64,000 nucleotides of DNA. It comes from Peribolospora baueri (lineage: Eukaryota; Basidiomycota; Peribolosporomycetes; Peribolosporales; Peribolosporaceae). The position numbers and the translations under genes are program-made. Shown here one piece after another: positions 33,790-44,346 of the stretch (position 1 is its first letter; each line of letters starts with the position of its first letter). Below the pieces are notes generated by a model, which did no database searches, was not told the DNA's origin, and saw only the letters and a list, made by a program, of their open reading frames with translations. The stretch spans positions 372,001 through 436,000 of the forward strand of contig JAMDHS010000005.1 of assembly GCA_029717555.1 (NCBI GenBank). Direction: 5' to 3'.

Positions 33790-35256
33790 ATGGCCAGCAT
33801 GTCCAACCGCCCGCTTAATGATGAGGAGGTTCAGACGGAGCTGAGCAAGATGGTGCGTTTAGCCCCATATTCATAAGTTCTTTTACATTGTTATGACTGA
33901 TGCATGCTTGCTTATTCTTGGCCCTTACCGTCTCCACAGAAAGCCTTCATCAAGCAGGAGGCGATGGAGAAAGCTCGTGAGATCCAGGTCAAGGCAGACG
34001 AAGAGCACGCTATTGAGAAGGTGAAGTTCGGACTGGGCTTTTGGGAGATCTAGCTTTCACTTCAGCGATTCCACCTCAGTCTCCTGCCTGCCTGCCGTGG
34101 AGTGTAGCGCATCACACTTCTCGCTAACCTTCCTCATCCCCTTCACTTACCAAACTAACGAACGATAGGCCAAAATTGTGCGACAAGAGTCTATCAACAT
34201 TGATGCGACTTACGAAAAGAAGATGAAGCAGGCCGACGTGGCTCAGAAGATGTTGGTTGCGATCTCTAGTCATAGTTCGGCGAGACATGATTGTTGACGG
34301 ACCTCTGATGACTCTCTGATTGATCCCCGCCTCCTCGCCAACCCCGTAGCGCCCAGTCGAACCTGACCAACAAGTCGCGTCTTACGGTCCTCCAAGCACG
34401 AGAACAACACCTCCAAGAGCTCTTCGATGAGGCACGGGGCCGGCTCACCCAGCTAAGCAAAGACGAGGGCAAATACACTCAGTTGCTAGAGCAGCTCATC
34501 TTGCAGGTGTGTTGTGTGGGCCATGTGGATTACTATTGCCTAGCAGGCGCACTGTTTGCCCTTATTTTGCTCATTGTTCCTTTACTCATTTTGGGGTTCC
34601 CGGAATACTTCGTGACGCTCGTGTCGACGTGCAAAATTACCTCAGGGTCTTCTCGAGCTCATGGAGCCGAACGTATCAGCCACGGTCCGATCGAAGGATG
34701 TGGATCTGGCGAAGGCGGCGAGCGAGGGTGCGGCAAAGCAGTACAAGGACATCTCGGGAAGGGACGTCTCTGTCAAGGTCGAAGATGGGTTGGAGGAGGA
34801 CGTGTGAGTCTAGCTGCGCCGACGGAGTTCCATTCTTCTCCAGTCGTGCCAAACGAGCTGATGCATCCCTGCCCACTTTTGCGTGCGCGTTTCGCGTTTC
34901 CATGCTGACCCCTTCACGGTCTTGCTTCTTCTCATTTTCGCATCCGACGAATCCCATTTATATTTCGTATCGCCTCCAGTTCTGGCGGTGTTATCCTTGC
35001 ATGCCACGGTGATCGGATCAAGGTCAACAACACTCTCGACGAGCGATTGCGTCTGCTCGAGGAGGCGGTGAGCTCTATTTCGTTTCCCTTGCGCTTCAAT
35101 TTATTCCATGACGTCATTTCCCACTCGTCGCGAGTCTTCTTCATACGAGGCTGACCGCCGTCGGCATTCGCTGCAACGATTTGACTTGACCAGATGCTCC
35201 CAGAGATTCGTGTGGAGCTTTTCGGCCCCAACCCGAACCGGAAGTTCTTCAACTAA
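33790..35256 (+). CDS. VMA4: V-type proton ATPase subunit E
   Basis: Subunit E pairs with subunit G as the peripheral stalk that joins V1 and Vo in vacuolar and endosomal membranes. It reads MASMSNRPLNDEEVQTELSK, then KAFIKQEAMEKAREIQVKAD and EEHAIEKAKIVRQESINIDA, the long N-terminal helix. Then TYEKKMKQADVAQKIAQSNL and TNKSRLTVLQAREQHLQELF continue the helix. The C-terminal domain reads LLEQLILQGLLELMEPNVSA, then GGVILACHGDRIKVNNTLDE and ERLRLLEEAMLPEIRVELFG, ending NPNRKFFN, stop 35254-35256. About eight exons and 229 residues, the usual size. One donor is GTTGGT (after ...AQKI, about 34252), weaker than the GTGAGT norm here. An in-frame ATG at 33772 would add six residues; the shorter start resembles homologues better. 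Confidence 0.95.
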
Positions 35257-35517
35257 GCGGGCGTCATGCGCGACGACTTAGAACCATCCATGCCCGACCG
35301 GAGCCGTGGACGTCTTCACTGTCGGTATGACGGTGAAGGGTTTGCAACGGGCAAGTCGCTCGCCTTGGATGATGTAGTTACGAGTTCGTTTATATTCTAC
35401 CTCCGATGTGTCCCTGATGCCCGAGTCCAAAGTGAAGCCTACCTCGAACCCCAACCGATATCCTGCTATTCCGAAAAGGGCGGGAGAGTGGCCGTCCGAC
35501 GGACTTCCGAAAGCACT

Positions 35518-36931
35518 TCAAAGCTTGCTACCCACACCCTTCCCTTGCCTTATCAGCCGTGCCCTTTCGAGGCGAGATATCGCCTTCTCGTCCTCTCTGA
35601 AAGGGTCGACGTTTGGGACGGACGTGGTGAGCACCTTCAGTTCCGGCTCATACATGCAGAGCTGAGTTGGGGGAGAGGTAGAAAGGGGTGGATGAATGAA
35701 GGCGGCGAGGATGACAAATGTGGAGGTATTGATTGTGCCGATCAGGAGAGCAGGAGGCGTCAGTTTCTGCGACCTAAGTCGGTAGGCAAATCTCTAAAGC
35801 TTACCTTCAACGTGCCCCAACCGCCCGCGGCACACCGGTTCCTCACAGCCCTAGCGACCTCCAAAGACTTCTTCAGAGTGCCCTCCTGACCGGGCTCCTC
35901 GCTCAAAAAGTCCACAAGGCCCTCTTGGAGCGCCTGCTTGGCGTCGAAGCGGTGCGCTTGAAGGATGACCTTGCGGAGAAGAGGTGCATGGGTGATCTTT
36001 GTCTTGAGGATGGCGAGCATGCCACTCGGCATTGGAGCGGAGAACTCAATCTGCGAGGGACACGATGGACGGACGTGGGCGAGGTGGGGTCAGCGCCTCT
36101 GCTCTCGCCGCGAGCTGACGGTGGCCCGGCGCGTGCTCGCGCAGGAATAGCTGGGCGCAACGCGACGTACTTCATTCATGCAAAGATAGCCTCGGTCAGA
36201 CCTCATGACTCTGTAGTCATGGGCAAGGGCGACGGTGAAACCGCCGGCGAAGGCGCTGTGACGACAGCAAAAATGCAAAACGATCCGGTCCAGGTCTAAG
36301 TGTCAGCCGCAAGTTCACAAGAGCGTGAGCGGGCACGCGGCTGCGTGTCCCCAACCAGCGGTCGGCTCTTGTAAACCGATACTCACTGCCCGGAGATGGC
36401 CGCAATACAGGGGATAGGGAAGGAGAGGAAACGGTGCAAAAGTGGATTCAACTCCTCTGTGCGTCATTCGAGCGTGCGTGAAAGGGGAAAGGATATGGAA
36501 GGAGAAATGCACATGAGTTCATTTCGCTTGATGCCGGCGGAATGCGACGATGCAAAGCCCATGCAAAGTCTAACCCAGACGGATCGTCCGTGGTGAGCGA
36601 TCGACTCGACCCACCATCGAAGAAGAGTGGATCCTTGATGGCGTTCTCAAAGTCCAAACCGTTGCTGTAGATCTTGCCTTCCTTGCCAGGCGGGCCGACA
36701 GTGATGAGCGCGGCGCCATCGCTAGCCTTTCCCTCTCTGAAAGCGTCCCTCCACGCCTCCTCAACAAAGTCAAGGGCAGGCAAGACGCCGTCGTGAATGA
36801 AGGCAGGGGTGAGACGGTTGTCAGGCGTCTCCTTGCCGGTGAAAGTGAGCACCCAGACGAAGGGCTCGGGCTGGGTGAGGATGGTAAGAGGGCGGGCCGA
36901 GGAGGGGAAGGCGATGGGCGGAGGCGCCATG
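35518..36931 (-). CDS. Peroxisomal enoyl-CoA hydratase/isomerase family protein (Eci1-like)
   Basis: Crotonase-fold Delta3,Delta2-enoyl-CoA isomerases move double bonds so that unsaturated fatty acids can be beta-oxidised. The N-terminal exon reads MAPPPIAFPSSARPLTILTQ, then FVWVLTFTGKETPDNRLTPA and YSNGLDFENAIKDPLFFD. Next, LLHRFLSFPIPCIAAISGHA is followed by FAGGFTVALAHDYRVM, the oxyanion-hole region. Then MRSDRGYLCMNEIEFSAPMP and SGMLAILKTKITHAPLLRKV, with RFDAKQALQEGLVDFLSEEP, complete the fold. After GWGTLK the last exon (about 35654-35518) ends RQGKGVGSKL, a canonical PTS1 peroxisomal signal that confirms the compartment. The ATG at 36931 is preferred; an in-frame ATG at 37005 exists. 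Enoyl-CoA hydratase activity cannot be excluded from sequence alone. Convergent with VMA4. Confidence 0.85.
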
Positions 36932-37401
36932 TTGACCAGAAGTGCGGGCAGCGGCGATGGAGATGGGAGAGCGGAGGAAGACGACTCTTTCTCTCGACGC
37001 GACACGACCAGGAGGGCTATGAAGTTGAAAGCGGGGTATCGGATGACCGGCTATGCTTGCCGGCAAGTTGATTGGTCAGCCTAGAAGCCCTGCGGTCGCG
37101 CGTCTCCGACCGACGTCGGTCGATGGACGACGGCGCTCAGCTGGGCTCAGCAGCATAACTTTGGCTCCCTTCGTTTCGGACGGCACTTTAGACGTTCTTA
37201 TCGGCACGATCAAGACGCAGACGTCGCCGTCCACAACTCAGCTGAGCGGTCGGCCTCGACGCAGGGAAGGACCACGACGCGGTAGGAACCGGACCCAGAA
37301 ATGCGCTATACTCGTATGGCGACGCAGGACAGGCTCGAAGGCGCAGACGGAAAGCGCCGCTAGAAATGATATATGCACAAAAAGGAGCGCAACGACGCTC
37401 G

Positions 37402-40331
37402 CTACCGCGCAGAGAAAACGCTGGAATCCGCCGCAAAGTTATCGGTCTCCAGGCTGACGGGCACTTTACGAGCCTGCGCGAAGAACAATCGTGCGGGCCG
37501 TTCGCATACGTTGTCGATGTCGTAGACGTTTCCTGCAGAATCGGACCCAGACCGAAGGTGAAGGTGGGAGATAGAGTCAGGAGAAAGGCGCAGGAAGACG
37601 GGAAGACTCGATGAAACCGTTGACCCACCTCGCGGAACGAGGAACATTCCCCCCGGTGCCATGAGGAAACTCGTGCGGTGCACTCTGACGCGTACAGCTC
37701 CCTCCATGACCAAAAAGACCTGGAAATGAAAATGGCGTCCGCACTGTCAGCACGGCCGCGACGCGCAGGAATGACACGCAACGGTGAATACTGCTCTGCC
37801 ACTCACGTATGTGTTGTCTTTGCTCGGTTTACTCGGTTTTCCGCCGCCGACGGGGATGACGAGGACGCCCGCGGCGATAAAGTCGCCGTCGGCAAAGACT
37901 TTCTGAAAGCTAAAGTCCGAGTTGAACGCGTCGCGCGGGTTGACCTGCGCTGCGGTGCATGCGATTCCTGTCGGCGCGATTGTGAGTGCGAGAAGGGAGA
38001 GACACAAGTGCTCGCGAGGTCAGTCGAATGCGCCGGCTAAGGATGCCAACGCCTCTTCCTTAATTCGGACCAGCACGTAGACCATCGGAGAAGAGACTCA
38101 CGTCTCGTCGTCTCTTCATTGCTCTCAAAGTCTTTCACCACGCCCATCGGCTCGGTCTCATCATCCCACCCATCCTCAGGATGACCTTCGACGAACACCA
38201 ACTCCTCGCCGCTCTCTGTCTTCGGCCTCTTGTTGTCCGTCTCCTCTTCCTCCACATTCGCCCGCCGCTTGCGCGTTCGCTTCCCCGGCTCGTCCTTGGC
38301 GATACGGACGATCTCCGTGATTTGCGGCACAGGGATGTGCGCCCCGGACGCGCGCCGACCGAAGCGGGCGTGCTCGCCTCGCCAATATTCCAAGGGAGGG
38401 TAGCGGAAGCGTTTGGAACGGCGGAGTTGTTGGTCACCCGGATCGGGGGTGGGCACTGTCAGTCGCATCGACAAGGAAGCAGAGAAAACGACGAAAAGAG
38501 ACAAGACGACGACCAGAAAAGACAAACAATGATATTTTAAGACCAGCTGCACACCACGACCCAGGAGACGAACCAGACTCACCGTGGGGCTTCTCTATGA
38601 TCTGCACCCGTGGATGTTCCTCCTTCTTGACCTCGCTGTCGACCGACCAAGAGCGTCCCTCGCGGCTGGCGACCTTGGTCTTGGGTTTCGCGCGTGGTCG
38701 CTCGTTCGTCTTCGCCGTCCGCTTCCCGTCTGCCGCCTTCCTTCCCTTCGCTTGGGGCCTCCCTCTTCGCTTTGGCGATGTTCGAACTGGCGTCGGCTCG
38801 TCCTCGCTCTCCGCCTCCTCCTCCTCTTCCTCCTCTTCCTCTTCTTCCTCCTCATCCTCCTCGTCGTCATCTCGTCCGCTGAATGCAAAACGAGAAGAGC
38901 CGCCGACATCGCCTCCATAGTCCTCCTCATCCTCACTACTGGTATACGCTGGCTCCCTCACCGACACCTTCTTCTTTCGTCCCGGAGGCCTCCCTCTCCG
39001 TTTCGGCGGCGTCCGCAGCGGGGGTGGGGGCGGGGTCGGGGACGGGGACGGATCGCCCTGGTCCGGCTCCTCCTCCATCCCTTCTTCCTTCTCCACCATC
39101 TCTACCGCTGGCTCCTCTTCGACGGGGTCCAGCCAGTAGTCGTCTTCGTCGTTGACACTTTGCGCCCGACCGCGGACCGACGACGCGCCGAAGACCAAAC
39201 CACGGCCTCGAGCGAAGCGTTCTCGAGCAGAAGAGCCGCCCATGGCGATGATATCATCGTCGTCGTTCCCATCCCCCTCTCGCCGCTCGTCATAGTAGTC
39301 CCACTCTTGACTACGATAGTCCACATCGCCATTGTCCTCCACCGCCGACGCGCGACTTTTCCGTCCCTGTCCGCTGCGCCCGTCGCCGGCGGTTTGTGTG
39401 TGTGTGGAAGAGCGTCGCTTGGAGGACACTGACAGCCGACGGGGCGGGGAGATGGGAAGCAGCTCGTCGTCATCATACGGGTCTGAGGTGCCGTTGAGGT
39501 GCGTTCGGGAGGTGGAGGCCGCGCCAGAAGCTATAGAATGTAGAGGGAGAAGCGCGTGAGCAGGTGGACGTCTGGGCGGGTGGACGGACGGAAGAGGAGG
39601 GGGGAGCTCACTTTTTCGCATGTAGGAGCGCGGGCTCTGAGCGTCGTCTACGAGATGAGAGAGAACCGAATGGATTGAGCCAAAGCTAGAGCCAGGACTA
39701 GAACGAGAGCCATAGACGCATCTGCTCTTCCACACACCACCGTCCAGGTCCATTGCGCTCTCTGCCGTGATCGTGCTCGTGTTCGCATCCCCTTCGCCGG
39801 CCCAGGCATCGTCGACCGCCGTCGCCGTCGTCACCACCGACTTGCCCGCCGCGCTAGCGATGCTGCTCTTCCTTCTCCGGCCTCCACCCGCACCTCCTCC
39901 TCCTCCCACGCTCGATCTCCGCGGGCTCGGCCCCGACCCCTTGGCCTTTTGCGGCGCCAAGGAGGAGGAAGAAGGAGCCGGCGCGGGCGCGGGGGCAAGC
40001 TTCTTTCTGGACTGGGCGAAAAAGTCGTCCACATCGTCCGTGCCGTCATCTAATTGGGCCACATTGCTTATCCGCAGGCCGGTCCGGCTGAATGGGGATT
40101 GGGGACGAAGGCAAGAGGGAGGGAGGGGAGGGAGAGAAAGGAGGGGAATGGGTGGAAGGGTTGCCCCGTTCGTCACCATGTATGCACTCGGCGGAGCAAG
40201 TAGCATGCCCACCCAGTCGCCGATCACCGACCGCACCGCACCGCAATCCCATCCTCCGTCCGGAACGGAGAGGCAGCATAGGCTCACCTGCCAACGCCGG
40301 GCTCAAAGTGCCTGCGCTCTCTTCTAGCCAT
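37402..40331 (-). CDS. MIF2: CENP-C/Mif2 inner-kinetochore protein
   Basis: CENP-C links the CENP-A nucleosome to the Mis12 complex. All fungal CENP-C parts are seen. The first exon is MARRERRHFEPGVG, continuing SRTGLRISNVAQLDDGTDDV, the Mis12-binding N-terminal motif. A long Ser/Pro/Asp-rich region follows. Two AT-hooks (RRGRPPGRKKK at about 38968-39012; KRRGRPQAKGRK at about 38740-38775) flank a Glu run of about 13 residues (about 38812-38860). The CENP-C motif is RRSKRFRYPPLEYWRGEH near 38370-38430, carrying the nucleosome-binding Arg and the YW pair. The C-terminal cupin dimerisation domain reads NSDFSFQKVFADGDFIAAGV, VFLVMEGAVRVRVHRTSFLM and APGGMFLVPRGNVYDIDNVC, ending SSVFSAR. About six exons and 700 or more residues, large because of the disordered middle. 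Confidence 0.94.
38812..38860 (-). repeat. Poly-glutamate (GAG/GAA) tract inside MIF2
   Basis: On the coding strand a GAG/GAA run encodes about thirteen Glu flanked by Asp-rich sequence, between two AT-hooks. On the + strand it appears as CTCCTCCTCTTCC repeats. Confidence 0.85.
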
Positions 40332-40962
40332 GAACGGCCGTGTGGTATAGAAGGGAGGGAGATGAGAAGGAGGTGGGTTCGAGCTCCTCTTTTCCTTCCC
40401 CTTTAAAAAAGTGTTCCTTCGGAATGTGAATGTTGGTGGGATGAACGATACAAAGCACCCGACCGACGAAACGAGGACCCGTTTGGTTTGGCCCACGCTC
40501 AACCCCCGATCGTTCCCAAACAATGCACGGATGAGGTTCGCGTCGTCGCGTGCCCCGTCCCTCAGCCGCCTAACGCCGAGCCAGGATTCGCCGAGCCAAG
40601 ATTGTTGCCCCACTACACACACACGCAGAGCAGGCGGGGGATGTAGGTATGTATGTTGTACGTATGTATGTATGCGTCGATTCCATTGCTAGCAGTATGG
40701 ACGGACGGACAGACGGAGGGGCGAACAGATGGATGGATGGATGGATCGTGTCGTGACATGTCTTGAATACGAATGAACGAGCGAGGGAAAAGCGTGCACG
40801 CGCGGAGCAGATACACTGGCAGAGCGAGCGAGCGAGCAGCAGAGACGACTTGCGATGCCCATGCGAACGAAGATCGAAGGCGAAAACAACGGGACGGGAA
40901 TAGATGAAACCCGGTAAAGCTGGGCGACGGGCATAGTATATGAAAGAAGACATGACGTGGGT
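40332..40962. other. Intergenic: MIF2 promoter and carrier 3' flank
   Basis: About 0.63 kb with simple-sequence tracts: GTATGTATG repeats at about 40647-40675 and GGATGGATGGATGGAT at about 40727-40746. No coding frame is recognised. Confidence 0.55.
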
Positions 40963-42723
40963 TCACGTCGGTAGGAGGTTGAACGCTTTCCCGGTGCGCC
41001 GCTGTATTCGCTCTGAGATGGTCTCGATCAACGTCCAGGTCAGGCCGTGGGAGATGAACGACCTCAGCGCACTGACGCCCAATCCTCGATAGAGGCGCAG
41101 GAAGCGGCGCAAGTAACCGGAGCCGTTTCCGTTCGCGGAAGCGTCTCCGGGTCGCTCTCGGATGACTGCGAGTGAAGTGCGTCGGAGATGTCAGCGTCGC
41201 GATCACGACAGCGGCCGTATTGGCGTCGATGTGAAATAGGAAACGCTCACGATGAGTGAAGATCTGCCATGCTGACGACGTTCGACGCTGGCCGCTCAGC
41301 CCGTCCCGCTGCACTCGCGTCTTCAGGGAACGAAAAAGGAAATACGGCAAGTTAGACGGGAGGTGGACGACAATGAGATTTTCAAAGCTGCCAGGCGCGT
41401 TTGATCACCAACCTTGATGAGGTCGACAGGATACACGACCAGCCAGGACGCGATGCCCGCCGAGCTGCCATTGAGGAAGGAAACGATCGGTTTCGGTACG
41501 CCGAAAAAGCGGCCCTCCTCGTCCGACGCTCGACTGATTATCCGTTTCATAGTGTCATAAAAGCAGAAATAGAAGCCTGTGGAAGGAGCGGCGTGTAGGA
41601 TGGAATTCAAAGGACCAGGGCCAGACGGGGTGAGGTCAGGACGTGAGACGTCCCTGCGGACCGAATTCGACGGACAGGACAGGACAGACGGACGCACCAG
41701 TTCCGAAGGTATCCCGGGTAAGATGCAAAGGAAAACCGAGATAGAAACCCCTTGGTCCTCCATTGTTCCGGAAGATGTTCCTCGCGGCGGCGAAGCCGCT
41801 CTGAGGGACATATTTGCTCATAGGGGCGCCCTTCTGAGCTGCAATGAGAAAGTCCAACTGTCGTTGCACTTTTACTAGCTCGAAAGCTAACGAGCGGAGG
41901 GACGAAGCGGGTGAGAGAAGGGCGTACATTGGTGGTAAGGCCGTGTCCGCTACGAGGACGAACGTGGAAACGAGGCGACTCACGAGCGCTGCCACAACTG
42001 ATGATGATCCCGCTCGTCGCGCCGCCACACATGCCGGCGAGCGCCGTCGAGGCGAGGCCGGTGCCGCGGAGAATGTCGTGGCTGTAAAGAAAGGACTTTG
42101 TCTTGTAGTAGATCTCGAAGGAGATGGTGCGGACGAAGGAGATGGTGAACAGGGGGATCCACACGCCTGCGTCATGCGCGAGAGCCAGGAGGGATGCGGG
42201 GAGGGTGAGTGAGGAATGGATGACGTAGGAATAACGAAGAGGGAAGAGAAGGACAGCGAACTGACCTCGAAAGAAACCACCGAGGCCTTCCTCCCGGAGC
42301 ACAGCTCTAGCACAGGTGAAGATCGACGGTGGCGGATAGTACTTGACCTGTGGGGTGGGATGAAATGATGGATGGGTCACGTCCGTCTGCTCGATTGTCC
42401 TAGCCGGACTGACGCACGGGTGGGGAGCGACCGCCGTGTGACCGGCCCCGACGCTCACCTGTAAACGACTCTTCAACGAGTCGAGCGGAAAGCAAGAGGC
42501 GGTCGATACAAAGGCGGCCGTGCCAGCGACCACGAAGGTGCGGTTCTCTGGAAGAGGGAGAAAAGCATTGCGCGGACGGCGTTGGAAAGATGGTGAGCAT
42601 CGGCCCGGAGAATGCTGGCCAACGCGGGGCCATGCCGGGCGGGGGCGGTGCGCTCCGCTACCGTCCCTTCTCGCGCAGCGCTTGCCATCGAAGCGCTGCG
42701 TCACCCACCCCAGAGCCAGTCAT
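40963..42723 (-). CDS. Mitochondrial carrier family (SLC25) protein, substrate unknown
   Basis: This is a six-helix inner-membrane transporter made of three repeats. Repeat 1: FVVAGTAAFVSTASCFPLDS ending LKSRLQ (Px[D/E]xx[K/R] motif PLDSLK). Repeat 2: VWIPLFTISFVRTISFEIYY, ALAGMCGGATSGIIISCGS and FELVKVQRQLDFLIAAQKG. Repeat 3: GTGFYFCFYDTMKRIISRAS, NGSSAGIASWLVVYPVDLIK and TRVQRDGLSGQRRTSSAWQI, then LRRFLRLYRGLGVSALRSFI. It ends RTGKAFNLLPT, stop 40963. The second repeat departs from PxD/E (SFELVK-like), a possible substrate clue. The proposed start is a 19-nt exon at 42723-42705 (MTGSGV) joined in phase to ENRTFVVAG, giving about 300 residues, normal for the family. Upstream exons are possible. 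I cannot assign the transported metabolite. Confidence 0.82.
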
Positions 42724-44346
42724 CCGTCTCCGTCTTGGTAGGTAATCGCCTCTGCTGCCAGATGATTTTAGGATAATCTATCAGCATGAGGGGCGGGCCG
42801 CGGGCCGCGGGAAAGGTGGGAGGTCAAGATCGGTCGGCGTCTGTCGGTCGGTGGGTTGGGTGGGCGGGAGTGATAAATGCGCCCGCCTCGAGTCGAGACC
42901 AGACCGGGGCGATGTGCTTTCTGTCGTCTTCGACGAGCGGGCCGAAGGAGTAGGACGGCGGGCGCCAAGGTATGCGACGAGGGAGGCTTTCGGAGCTGGG
43001 AGGGTGCGGGTGATGGGCGTTGAGCGCTAGCGATGGGGATGGCGGGGGAGAAGGAAGGAGAAGGGCTGAAGAAAGGAAGGAAGGAAGGAAGGAAGGAAGG
43101 TGGTCAGGTCGGCGGTCCGGTTGGACGAGCGCTGGACTGGAAGAGGTGAGGTGCGGATGAAGGTGTGTCCGGGTCCGAGGCGGTCGGACAACGCCGGGTG
43201 TTCGATGATCGATGACCAGGCCGACGGCCGTCGAGGGGCGAAGGAGTGAGTGTCACGAGCCAGATCAGATCAGATCGTGCACGTACCAAGTGGGTTGTAG
43301 GAGATGGTACTGTAAAGGCGAGTGACGGTCAACGGTCGACGATCAGATAAGCAAGCAGGTCCAAGGTCGAAGAGGACGAAGCGAGGCCGGACCGGAGGTT
43401 GTCCGTTTCTCGTCCTCGGCGCGCCGACGAAGCGGGTCATTCTTTTTTTCTTTCGTTCACCTGATCGGATCGATCGACAGACGATGAGGGACGGATGGAC
43501 GGAGGGATGGATGGTTCGGCCGGCCGGCGAACGACGGCGACCGTCACGACGACTACAACCACAACCACAACCACAATACGAGACTCCGCTCGCGACCGTC
43601 CAGGACATCCTGCCATTGCCATACATAGATAGCATGCCGTCCCTCCCTCCATTCGTCTGTTTCACTCCCCTCGATCCAGATCCAGGCCGAGACACGAAGG
43701 ACGTCGTACCACGCTCGACTGACTAAGCTGTCCGTTATTGACGCTCGACCGAACATGCCCCGCCAGGTCGGTCACCTAGCTGCACTCTCATCACCTCGCC
43801 AGTCCACACACTCTTTCACTCGCTCACACACACGCACGCTCTCTCTCGCTTACCGCCCGCGCAGGTGGTTCAGCGACTCCGCTTCCTGTCGCCGTCTGGC
43901 GTGGCTGATCGTTCCTGCTCGGGCCTTCGCTCCCTTCAGACCAAGCCAGTTGACCAGCCACCCAGTGGCGCCATCTGCCGTCCCCCAACCCGCTTTCCTT
44001 AAAACACTCTTTTTCGCCAGCTCGAGATACGCACGCTGACCAAAGAGAGTGCCTCACCACTGTTTACGGCTGGCTGGCGCCCGGGTCGACGACCAGCGAC
44101 GCGTTTGCTCGGCACGAATGAATGTACGTCCTCCCACTTTCCTCTCCTTTTCTCTCTTTTCTTCTCTCACCATTGCGACCGCACGTTTGATCGCCGGGTA
44201 GCAGGTGGCGATTGCCTGCTCGCTCATCAGCATCGTAGAAATCATGAGGAACGTGAAGCCGAGATACGCAAGAACCTCGAGTAGGTCATCCGTCGCTACC
44301 GAGCGGCCCTTCTTCCAGGCCCTCCGTCGCCCTCCCTCCCCCCAAC
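42724..44346. other. 1.6 kb intergenic region, carrier promoter side
   Basis: On the - strand it has splice-like signals. A 23-nt segment near 43287-43309 is flanked by TTTACAG and GTACGT. A 50-codon open stretch lies around 42810-42985. A short hydrophobic frame lies at about 44175-44300 (VLAYLGFTFLMISTMLM-type), followed by a good donor. None assembles into a protein I recognise. They may be 5' UTR exons or a small unknown gene. Confidence 0.4.
43073..43100. repeat. (AAGG)n microsatellite
   Basis: Seven uninterrupted AAGG units are directly visible, non-coding, on the promoter side of the carrier gene. Confidence 0.9.

Noticed and set aside
38584-39432. A 282-codon + strand frame rich in Leu/Ser/Arg.
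   Set aside because: It is the antisense of the MIF2 poly-Glu and AT-hook region; its Leu/Ser runs are just complements of GAG/GAA repeats.
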